Below, piece by piece: positions 45,401-57,200 of a stretch of 64,000 bases of DNA. This stretch comes from Leguminivora glycinivorella (lineage: Eukaryota; Arthropoda; Insecta; Lepidoptera; Tortricidae). Both the position numbers and the translations under genes were made by a program. Position 1 is the stretch's first letter; the number at the start of each line of letters is the position of its first letter. The notes beneath the pieces are model-generated. The model searched no databases. It was not told where the DNA came from and was given only the letters and a program-made list of their open reading frames with translations. The stretch spans positions 23,404,641 through 23,468,640 of the forward strand of contig NC_062975.1 in the NCBI RefSeq assembly GCF_023078275.1. The letters are read 5' to 3'.

Positions 45401-48400
45401 AAACATTCTACACGTGCAATCTGTGGGTAAATTTTACGCAACGGGCATACAGCGCACTGCGTGTGCAATATAATAACGCGTTTAGGGTGTTGTTTGGGCT
45501 GCCGCGGTACTGTGGTGCGTCAACTATGTTTGCTGAGGCGCGCACTGATGGTTTTGACGCAATAGTTAGAAAAAGGTGCGCGTCACTGCTCAGTCGTCTC
45601 CGTGACAGCCCAAACAGTATCCTAAGTGTGCTGGCGCAGCGCTGGGACTCGCCTTTGTTTGCGCGGTGGGTCCGGCTGCACGCGCCGCCAATCGCCACTC
45701 CACGTCGTTATTAAATTTATTTATATATAAGGTCCTAATTTATTAGTTGCAGATATTTTTACAGCTGATAGTACTCGGTCTCTGGAGTATATTAAACCGT
45801 GAAATATTATAGCTTTTACGATGTTTTTTTGGAGAAAACGGAAAAACAAATTTGCTACGTAAAAACACCCTGTTTAATGTGATTATTAAATGAAAACTCA
45901 TTGAACAGATTCTAGTACCTCTTTTACGTACCACTTAACTGTAACTGGCCACTTCAATGACATGTGCAGTTTTCCCGCCGAACCTTTACGAGTTACGACA
46001 TTTACAACAAACAATTGTTGACATGATAGACAGTGTTATTGTGACATGTGATAATGCACATGATGATTTTTTTTAGACGAAATTATAATTATTTTTTTGT
46101 TAGGAAAATGAAATCAAAAAAGTTACATGAAAAGATTTCTTAATTTATATTTAAAGTTAATTATTTTAATGTAAAGTATCATGTGTTAAAATATCTGCAA
46201 CTAATAAATTTGGACCTTATATAGTCAATAGGTATTAAGTTAGTTTTAGTACTAACATAGTTTTAAGGATTTGTGATATTTACTAACACTCTATGGATTT
46301 TTAATTTTCGAAATAAATATATTGAATTGAATTGAATTGAATTCCGTTACCGCCATACAAAATGTATGAAAATATGGTAACGGAATGGGAAAAAAAATCT
46401 TGGGACACTTTTTTTCTCCTATCAGGATTGAAAGAGCTCGCGATTCTGAATGAAAAAACACATAAAAATTTCCAAATCCAAAAAAAGTGGGGTGGACAAC
46501 TTTGAAAAAAAAATGGCCCACGCATGCGAGTTCTCGCACTGTGTAAATGGGCCCCTAATCTGTCTTAAGGAAGTGTAAATAGACATTGTCCTATATGTAG
46601 TTAGAACTGTGTCGAACAAGGAAAACCTCCACGGAGCTTTGTTATAGCGAACACTAAGTAAATTGTTTGATGATAAATGTACTTTTGGAAGTTTCGGTTA
46701 AGGAAAATAAAGATTGTCAATCAATTATACGGCATTAATTATGTACTTAGAATAAGGGAGTTACAAAAGTAATTAAGGTAAACTTTATAAATTTCCAATT
46801 AATCGTTAAAACTACTCTCATGTATATAATAAGTTTTTTACAACAGATTATAGTACTTTTCGACTGGGATGAGCTCTGTGACACTTGAAACTTTCCGAAT
46901 TACCTACGCGTACGTACTATGTTCGTAAAATATTTTTGAAAAAATACTTAGATAAATATTTGGCAGAATTTCCGATCCCTGGTCATGTGTCATTCCACGC
47001 GTAAAAGCCCTTACAGAGGTAGGCCGTTTTCACATTATCCGGTCCGATATCGGATGTCGGACCGATATCCCATACATTACAGGCGCCATCTTGGATTTTT
47101 TCTATTGATATCTTCCGACATCCGATATCGGATCGGATAATGTGAAAACGGCCGTAGGCGGTACTTACGACATCGCTACTCGATGTAGGCGCCAACCGTC
47201 GAAATGTATCTTTAGCGTGATATGATACTTAAGTGTAAGGCCTGAGTGGACGCTCAGAGCGGAGCGTTCGGCGTGGCGTGCAGCGGGGCGGGTGAGCGTG
47301 CGTCCACTCTATGCAGCGTCGACTCAGGACACTTGTATGAGCTTCAATTGTTTACATGCACGCCGCACGCCCCGCCCCGTTGAACGCCCAATATCAGCGT
47401 GCACCACAGATGTCATATATACCATAGATCAAGCAAACGCATCTTCTTAGCGTGTCAAATGAACTCAGTGAAATCCACTGAGTTGTCCGTCTTTACTCGC
47501 AGCTTGCAGCTTTCGGGCGTCAATTTTTGTAAGTTGAAGTCAACCAAAACAAAAAATGCCTCGTTACGTAATATTCAATTGCAACAACACAAAAATTATG
47601 AACAATCAAGAGCCTGAGACATATTTAAAATTACAGGCCCCGTAGCCGAATGGCATTTCTCCGACGCCAAACGAAAGCGATACGCCGCTGGCTCTGTCGC
47701 GCCAATACGCAAGCGCGATAGAGATAGATATCTACTAGCGCTTCGTTTCGTGAGCGTTTCGTGAGCGATTGTGACATTCGGCTAGCCACCCAGGCTAGAA
47801 TCAACTTCAGTACAAAATTTGACACGTTCGGCCCCTATACAAATATATGAATTTGTTTCTTCTATCTAAATTAAGTTCTGTGGCGTGCACTTACTCAGGA
47901 CTTACACTTAGGATAATCTCATTTTTAACCCCCGACGCAAAAAAGATGGGGTGTTATAAGTTTGACGTGTCTGTCTGTGACATCCCAGCTTTCGAATGGA
48001 TGAACCGATTTAGATTCGTTTTTTTGTTTGAAAGCTGAATTTATCAGGAGTATTCTTAGCCATGTACCAAATTAAACGACGAATTTGACGACCAGTCTGG
48101 CGCAGTCGGTAGTGACCCTGCCTGCTGCGCCGCGGTCCCGGGTTCGAATCCCGGTAAGGGCATTCATTTGTGTGATGAGCACAGATATTTGTTCCTGAGT
48201 CATGGATGTCTTCTATGTATATAAGTATTTATATATTATATATGTCGCAGTAAGATAGATAAAGCCGTTATATAGTTATAACCCTAGGAATATAATTATA
48301 CGTCGTAACATAGTTAAACGAAAGCGATTAATTGCTATCTTACTAGGAATGTAACTATAATACTAAACTAGTTTAGTCATATAGTTATATGACTGGATCC

Positions 48401-51400
48401 AGTTTAGTGAAATGATTGTAGGCAGGAGTGCGGCGGTGCGGCGGAGGTATAGTTATAACCCTAGGGATATAATTATATGCCGTAACATAGCTAAACGAAA
48501 GCGATTCCTTACCATCTTACTAGGAATATAATTATAATACGTTACTAGTTTAGTTATATAATTATATCACTGGATTAAACTTAGTCTAGGGATATAATTA
48601 TAATACGTCTCTAGTTAAGTAATATAGTTATACACCGTGTTTCACTTAACACTAAAAACCTGAAATCAGTTTGTTCAGAATCGAGAGTAGAATCGATTGA
48701 GCTATATCTTGAAGGGGATAATATTTTTTGTTTAATTTGTATTATTAGTTATTTTTTACGTGCCCATTCTATTGTATTCGTAATGCGACATTGTGTATAT
48801 CGCATTGCTAGAGGTTGCTTACCTTTTTCAGTATTTAGGGGTATTAATACTGGCTGGTTACTTAGACGATACTTTTTCCGTTACGAGTTTGACGTTGTTT
48901 GTCGTCATAACAAATTGAACTCGTAACTAATTACAACCTTGTCATTTTGAATGTTGGGTTTAAATTTGCTTACCGCGATTAAATTACCGGGATTTCCCGG
49001 GAAATCAAGAACCGGGAAATACCGGGAGCATGCCCTAACTGTTACGTTTTAACTAATATAGCTTGGATTCGTTTGTTTAGTAACCAAACCTTGTGTACTA
49101 TATTCGGATCGATACAAAATAAACTTTGTTCTAACGTCAGTGACGGTGTTGTTATTCCAAATCGTCCCGCTATACGTATTATAAAACACTGATTTAAACT
49201 TTCACGATTTTTACACATATTTAAAATTGCAAACGGGACTTAATACATAGTACCTAATACGCGATTAAGTCCCGTTTGCAATTTTAAATACCGTATTATA
49301 ATTATATTCCTAGTAAGATGGTTCTGAATCGCTCCCTTATATCCCTAGGGTTATAACTATACCTCCGCCGCATCGCTGCACTCCTGCCTACAATCATTTC
49401 ACTAAACTGAATCCAGTCATATAACTATATGACTAAACTAGTTTAGTATTATAGTTATATTCCTAGTAAGATAGCAATTAATCGCTTTCGTTTAACTATG
49501 TTACGACGTATAATTATATTCCTAGGGTTATAACTATATAACGGCTTTATCTATCTTACTGCGACATATATATCGTTGTCTGAGTACCCATAACACAAGC
49601 CTTCTTGAGCTTACCGTGGGGCTCAGTCAATCTGTGTAAGAATGTCCTATAATATTTATTATTGGGATGGGGATGTTATAAGTTTGACGTGTCTGTCTGT
49701 CGCATCCCAGCTTTCGAACGGATGAACCGATTTAGATTCGTTTTTTTGTTTGAAAGCTGAATTTGTCAGGAGTGTTCTTAGCCATTTTTGATGATAAACC
49801 TAACTACAAAATGAAAATTTTGGATAAACCCCCGACATAGTGGGCTGATTTTCATGAAACATGAAAAAAAAAAAAAAATTGAAATATTTATTTTTCAAGT
49901 AGGCATATTACAATGCGCATATGAACGTCAAATAAAAATGAAATATTTATCAAACAAAAAAAAAACACATTTTCAAGTAGGCATATTACAATGCGCTATA
50001 GTGAACGTCAAATAAGGGGTTGAAAGAAAAGCTACAGTAATTCAGCTATAACCCAAACAAACAAAAAAAAAAAAAAAAAAAATCGGTTCATACGTTCGGG
50101 AGCACAGACAGACAGACAGACAGACAGACAGACGTCAAACTTATAACACCCCGTCGTTTTTGCGTCGTGGGTTCAAAATGTAAATTTTGCATCGTGGTTA
50201 TAAGAAATGTTTTGTCCACAGGGTGTAGTAACATATTCCTCAACCTACGTGTTGGTGGCGCTGAGTATAGACAGATGTGACGCCATTACGCATCCCATGA
50301 ATTTCACAGGGAGCTGTAAGTATTCATTCGTCCATACTATAGTTATTTGTTATACAAGGGGGCAAAGTTGTATTTTAACGCCGAGTGTTGAATTTAAAAT
50401 CGAGCAAGTGAAAGGATTCTATTGTTGAACCACGAGCCAAGCGAGTGGTTCGAGAATAGAATCCTAAACTTGCGAGTTTTTTAACACACGAGAAGTAAAA
50501 TACATTTGCACCCGAGTGTAACACAAAACTTTTCCCCTCACTATAGCGAGGAAACTACAATGCAAAAAATGCGTTTATCACTACTTCCAGTAGTTCCACA
50601 GGTGGTAAATCATCTTTATTACTAGATTCACCTACTTTTATCAATTTTAAAGCAGTTAATTTCATTTCATTCAAGGTCAAACTACTTTACCTACTAGTGG
50701 ATTAAATGCGTTTTTACCCGCTGGTATTAAAGTACAAAACACGTGTTTCCGAGCTAGTGAGGGGAAAAGATTATAAATGAAAGTGTATGTCTGTTTATTT
50801 GTCTATCTTTCACGGCAAAACGGAGCGACGAATTGACGTGATTCTTTAGGTGAAGATAGTTGAAGGGATGGAGAGTGACATAGGCTACTTTTTGTGTCTT
50901 TCTAACGCGAGCGAAGCCGTAAGCAAAAGCTAGTACATTAGAATGAGAAGAGGAAATTCGAAATGAGTGGCGATAATGCCGATAAAAACACGAGCGAAGA
51001 ATCAGGCAGCAACAGGATCTAGTTTCATGTGCTCTGTCGCTCTGCGTGATAGTTACGGTATGTTTATATGTGTATGGATCGCATCTCATGCGTTCAACAC
51101 TGTAAACAGCTCGCGCTTAAATTGGCGCAATTTTTCACGTTAATCTAATTCCGTCATCAGGGAACGTAGCCAAATGCACAAACGCTCACGATAATATCTG
51201 TTTCGTAGCTATGTGTCTCTATCGTTCTTGCATATTGGCGCGACAGAGCCAGACTGCGGTATTAGAAACTGTCAGATGTTCCCACGATGTTCCGCTTCAA
51301 TTTAATTCAATTCAATTTTAACTTTTTTCCGCTACGATTTATCGAGCAGGTACCTACACATAAACTGCATTTCAACAAATTATATAATATATTACTTTCA

Positions 51401-54196
51401 GAAAATGGGATTTATTTCGAAATAAATTATCAATGTTGGACTTATTGGAACGTATTAGAATTTTCGGGAAAATCTTGCGGACTGGAACATAGTCAAGATT
51501 TTCTCAATTTAGGACATAGTTTTAGTTTGTTTTGAATCTATATGACGTTATTTCCCTCTCTCTCATCAATAGGATCGTTTCCCAAAAACTGAAAAATAAT
51601 AATAAAATATTGGTGGTGTATAAGGCCGTGTACTTCACGCAAAATTCAAAACTCTACACATTTTTTTCATGCTCAGAATCGCGCATCATGAACAAAATAA
51701 ATAGAAATCCAAATCGGGGGTGGACAATACTTAGGAAATGGTTAGCTCCATCCTTAGGCCTCGTCTTTGCCTCGACAACTAGCCTGTAGCAATTCGGCAT
51801 TCGTAGTAATAAAAAACTGGAATGAAGTTGTTTAGCATGCATGCATTTAGTTCGCAACATCATAATAAATAGACCTAAACTTATATTATGTAAATAAATC
51901 GTGTTTTCTTTTTTGCCAGGGAGAAGAGCGCGGGCCCTAATAATAGGAGCCTGGCTGGTCAGCTTCCTCTTTTGCATTCCAATGCTCATCCTATTCGACG
52001 AAGACGAAATACAAGGTAATAATACACCGCGTTGTTTTTGGTTCTCCGTTAAATTCGACAAGTCGTTAGGTTATTAGCAGAGATCGGACAACTGGGCATC
52101 ATTCTAACAACATTTAAGGTGCATTACCTATTCCGAAAACGTCATACATATTTATGACTGCCCGTCCTCTGGTTATCAGGAACCATCTGATAAATAAGAC
52201 TCGTAAGTATTCAAATACATATTTGTAATGATGATCCAATAGTTGTTTACTTTTTTTATTTTTTTATGAATGGGCTTACTCTTGACCACCGACTAAGCCA
52301 AAGGCAAAGACGTGGCCTACGATGGAGTGAGCTCGCCCAGAAGATGAATGTTCACCCTTGATTTTAAGGTTGCTTACTTGATACAAAAGTCTAATTTTAA
52401 TAATATTCGACTTATTGTTTTCGCAAGTTTTCGATCAATAATCAGTATGATAGATTTTCCGCTACTGTATCTCATTAATTATTACATTTATGGACTTTAT
52501 GGTTGAGATACAAAGCTAATAATTGGTTATTAATTATTAAGTTAACATGTTTCTATCTCAAACGCCCAGCCTCTCTAATTAATCAACTAAGGACGTCAGG
52601 AAGGGTTCTGACGATGATAAATGTTACTTAATTTTGAATCTCAAGTTCAAGAGCATAAGATATAAGCATAATATATTTGTAAGAAGTAGTTATTCCCCGA
52701 TTATGGGTTTAGGCCGAATACCCAATGTTCGGCTTTTTCGTTCGCCGAATATTTGGATTATCATTCGGATATTTTGTACCATATTTATTAGGAAAACTGC
52801 TCAGAAGTAAGGAACGTAGCTAGCAGCAGCGGCTGATCCATACAAGCCGATTCCCACCGGCTTGCCTAAAATCGGTTACTAGTAAAGTACCCAATGTAAA
52901 AGTAGGTTTCTTTTTGCTCAGTGTTGCCTAGCAGAAATGTTCACCAGCCGCCACTGGTAGCTAGAGTAGGATAAATCAAATAGAACCTATGATAAAAATA
53001 TAATTAAGTGTTTCAAATCAATAATTGCTCATGAGTTTTCGTATACAACTTTCCAAAAATACGATGATTTTTGTACCTTGTCACTTAAACGTCTTGTTTG
53101 AAATGTCATACGAAATTGTCAAACGATTAAAAGTGACAAGGTACACAAATCATCACTTATTTATGCCGGTGGCTGTACTGTCTTAAGGTAACAGTAATTT
53201 ATCTGGTTACAGATGTAGTGCATAAAAGTTTTCCACCGTAGGTATTTTCTCGGAAACGATCGTATGCTGGTTTAGACATGGCCAGTAAGTCTTGTACTGA
53301 GTCTGACTGAAATAGCATGACACGTTCGTGCGTAGCCGAATGTAACAAATTATAATAATTTGGCACAAACGCTCACGAAACGCTCACGAAACGAAACGCT
53401 AGTAGATATCTATCTCTATCGCTCTTGCGTATTGGCACGACGGAGCCAGACTACCTTTCGCGGCGTTTCGTTTTCGTTTCGCGTCGAAGAAATGCGGGGC
53501 TACGTAAGTAAGCAGTACGGCAGTAAGCATTAAGCAAATATGCGGCCGAATAGCGAACGATTCGACATTTGGCAAAACTGCCGAATAATTTATCGCCGGA
53601 TATTCGTAGCATCTCTAGTGAAAAGGCACCTGATTGTGAAAGATAATAACGGGCCGGCAGTTCTGCATTTTGTTTGGATGATAAACGAGGAACCAAACCT
53701 TTGAGTATCCCTTAAGATTAATGAAGTTTTAAACTCATAGATTTTGTATCGAGTCCGTAGAAGGGTCATTTGGACAATGTCTGTCAAGTTTTTGTTCAGT
53801 GATTGGGGTAAAGGTTAGTCTATTTTCAACCACTATTTTGTTACCTAAGAACGAATGAAATAATTTACTATTGAGATATTTTAAAATGCTTTAAAAGTGG
53901 TCTCACTGCTTTATAAAATCTTACCTTGCTAAGGCACTGGTCCCACCGCGAGCTAATAAACTATGAGCTATCCGCTGTAAAAACGATCAAAAGATAAGCA
54001 CTCCGGTGCAAATAAAAGAGACACGGCGATATTGATAGTTCTCCGCTGGGCGAGTAACTATAAACATCGCCGTGTGTCTTTTATTTACACAGAAGTGATT
54101 ATCTTTTGTTTCATTTTTAACCCCCGACGCAAAAAACGACGGGGTGTTATAAGTTTGACGTGTCTGTCTGTCGGTCTGTTTGTTTGTATGTCTTTC

Positions 54197-54268
<72 letters not shown>

Positions 54269-57200
54269 TGGCATCGTAGCTCCCGAACGCATGAACCGAT
54301 TTAGATTTAGTTTTTTTTTGTTTGAAAGCTGAATTAGTCGGGAGTGTTCTTAGCCATGGTTCATGAAAATCGGTCCACTATGTCGAGGGTTTTTCAAAAT
54401 TTTAATTTTGTGCTTAGGCACAGTATAAAGCAGTAATAACTCTTCTAACAAACTTCACTCCGCGCGGTGTGTCGAAAACTACTCTCCATATGCACCGAAT
54501 ACATGCGAAACTGGTAAGTATTGGGCTGGACAGTCGGGGCCGCGTTCGCGCGCTGTGTTGACGTGTTGAGTTCGGGAGAAAATGACGTCAGCACCGAAGA
54601 CATATTTTCGTTACTGTAGTGCTTATGGGTGTATGGAGAACAGTTCTCAAAATGCGGAAATGTCAGAATGTTCTTTAGAATTCCTAGACACCCAGAAAAA
54701 TAAGTGGTTGTTATATTTTTGCAGTGTTAGGTACATTATTGCTTACGTAAATGGCGTAAAAGTGAGATTTAAAGCTAGAATGACACATTAAAATCAATAA
54801 GGATTTATCTGTAACGACATTTAGGTAGATGCTGCGATCTATCTAGCTCGAAAGTTTGGTACCTACTTAAATATTGTGCAAACATATATTCAAACATTTT
54901 ATGTAAATACGATTTCGTCAGTATTTAAGAAAGAAACACGTACTTGAATCTTTATTAGATAAAAAGGTAGAAAGAGCGTTGGTACTAGCATAGCGCCATA
55001 CACAGTTACTACGAGTAGGACAGTAGCACAGGTACAACCCTGCGTGACCTTGCGCAGTAGTAACGACCGCGTCGCCGCTGCCGGAGATTAACTACTGATT
55101 TATCCTTATACTGTGGCTTAGGTTATTATAGCCGATAGCTCATAGTTTACTAGCTCGCAGTCGGACCAGTGCCTACGTTTGGTGGATTGGGGCGCCAAAG
55201 CCTTTATAAAATTGACATGATTCTTGGAAGTTTCAATACATGTCACCTTGAATTGATCATAGATGGCTGAGCGGCCTAGGTATCAGTCGCGTAAATGTAA
55301 GGTCTGAGTGGACGCTTAGAGCGGGGCATTCAGCGGGACGTGGAGCGGTGCGGGCGAGCGCGCGTCCAGCCTATGCGTCGACTCAGGACACTTGTATGAG
55401 CTTCAATTGTTTGACATGCACGCCTCACGCCCCGCCCCGCTATACGCCAGTATGAACATGCACTCAGGCCTTACACAAAAAAATTACACTAAAAGCCTTG
55501 AAACGTTTTCCTTTGTATATATAGTATGAATTTTTTGAAACGAACGTTTCTAAACAAAGGTATTGTTCCTTTTGTGTTGAGCGGGAGCTTCTGTATTTGC
55601 ACGCGCTAAGACAACAAGAAGCAACTGTATCCTGATAATTGTAAGGTTCAAATCTGTACAGCAGCAAATTTGAGATAGATTATTTTGGAAATGCGAAGCG
55701 ATAGACCACACCGCTATAGGTGCGAAAATACAGCGCTTCTAATACTTTGATACTTGATGGTGTAAGTATAGTACATATAGTTATAATAATCATCGGTAAT
55801 ATGTCAGTCTGTATAATAAAAATAACACGTTTAAACAGCGAAACTGCCAGATTAAAAGGTTGATAAGCACCTGGCACCTTAAGGTGTCATCGCAAAGTGA
55901 CAATAAACACTGATAAGGTTTTTCAATCTGACCGCCATTGTTATGTTTTGTTATAAATACGGTTTACGGTTTGTTTAGTTATTTATGTTATTTTATATAT
56001 CAAGACTTGTACCTAATATTTATGTAATTACTATTTATATATTGCTATATACAATTGGTGATTGTTAACAAAATCATTAATAAAAAATAACAGTGATAAT
56101 ATACGTGTTTCATTACTTACAGCACCACCACCAAGTATCAAAGTATTAGAAGCGCTGTATTTTCGCACCTATAGCGGTGTGGTCTATCGCTTCACATTTC
56201 CAAAATAATCTATCTCAAATTTGCTGCTGTACAGATTTGAACCTTACAATTATGAGGATACAGTCGCTTCTTGTTGTCTTAGCGCGTGCAAATACAGAAG
56301 CTCCCGCTCAACACAAAAGGAACAATACCTTTGTTTAGAAACGTTCGTTTCAAAAAATTCATACTATAACATACAGGGTGTTTCGATGAATGTAATACAA
56401 AACATGTTTTTCAAACACGACTTCCTATTGTTAAAATACCCTGTTAGGTCGCGTGTTGTTAAACTAGTTAATAATCATTAATAACAAATCAACCTTAAAA
56501 CACGTATTCGGTCACTTTTACTGAATACTAAAAACTAAACTGCGACAATTGACAGATAAAACACACATGAACATAACAGACAGACACAACCGCATATGCA
56601 CATACACTACCTACATACACTTCACATACACGCACACACACGCGCACACACTCACACATTACATTATGCAAGCCAACAAGCCATACCTAGATTTATGTAC
56701 TTTAGTATTGCCTAAGTGCCTACTTCATAAGCAGCAGCGTTTTTTGTTTTTGTTTTTTTTTTGTCTTCATTCCTTACTAAATTTGTATTTTTCTTTTGTT
56801 ACCACTTAGTTTTTGCATGTTTATTGTAGGTATACCTACTTGTAGACATCTGTTATTGGCTATGTTAATGGTTCCTTATGCCATAATTTTTTTTTAATTG
56901 GCTAAATACCTGGATGTTATGTCACAATTATCTGTGTTTAGAAATTAAAAAACTGGCCAAGAGCGTGTCGGGCCACGCTCAGTGTAGGGTTCCGTAGTTT
57001 TCCGTATTTTTCTCATAAAATAATGAACCTATCAAGTTCAAAACAATTTTCCTAGAAAGTCTTTATAAAGTTCTACTTTTGTGATTTTTTTCATATTTTT
57101 TAAACATTATGGTTCAAAAGTTAGAGGGGGGGGGACGCACTTTTTTTTCCTTTAGGAGCGATTATTTCCGAAAATATTAATATTATCAAAAAACGATCTT

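Larger units (their letters stand above)
44943..46340 (+). mobile_element. 5'-truncated non-LTR retrotransposon insertion
   Basis: The insert starts inside the RT frame, contains the RT end plus about 600 bp of 3' UTR (itself holding a MITE), and ends with a (TTGAA)n tail at 46322-46344. ATTC is present at both junctions in the host MITE. Confidence 0.85.
44786..46519. mobile_element. M5-type palindromic MITE split by a non-LTR element
   Basis: GGGCCATTTTTTTTCAAAG and CTTTGAAAAAAAAATGGCCC ends, flanked by ACGC (44782-44785, 46520-46523). The two halves rejoin at CATTC|CGTTACCGCC as in the 30.1-kb copy. Confidence 0.85.
53931..55174. mobile_element. T2 TIR element carrying a THAP-like remnant
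   Basis: AAGGCACTGGTCCCACCGCG and GCAGTCGGACCAGTGCCT ends, with GAGCTAATAAACTATGAGCT / AGCTCATAGTTTACTAGCTC inside. It contains a nested MITE (53986-54110), an R2 copy (54118-54416) and the THAP-like frame. Confidence 0.7.

Noticed and set aside
55464..56481. Two similar small proteins (MLLYRFEPYNY...) on opposite strands
   Set aside because: They are the two arms of one inverted-repeat element, so the similarity reflects DNA symmetry, not a gene pair.
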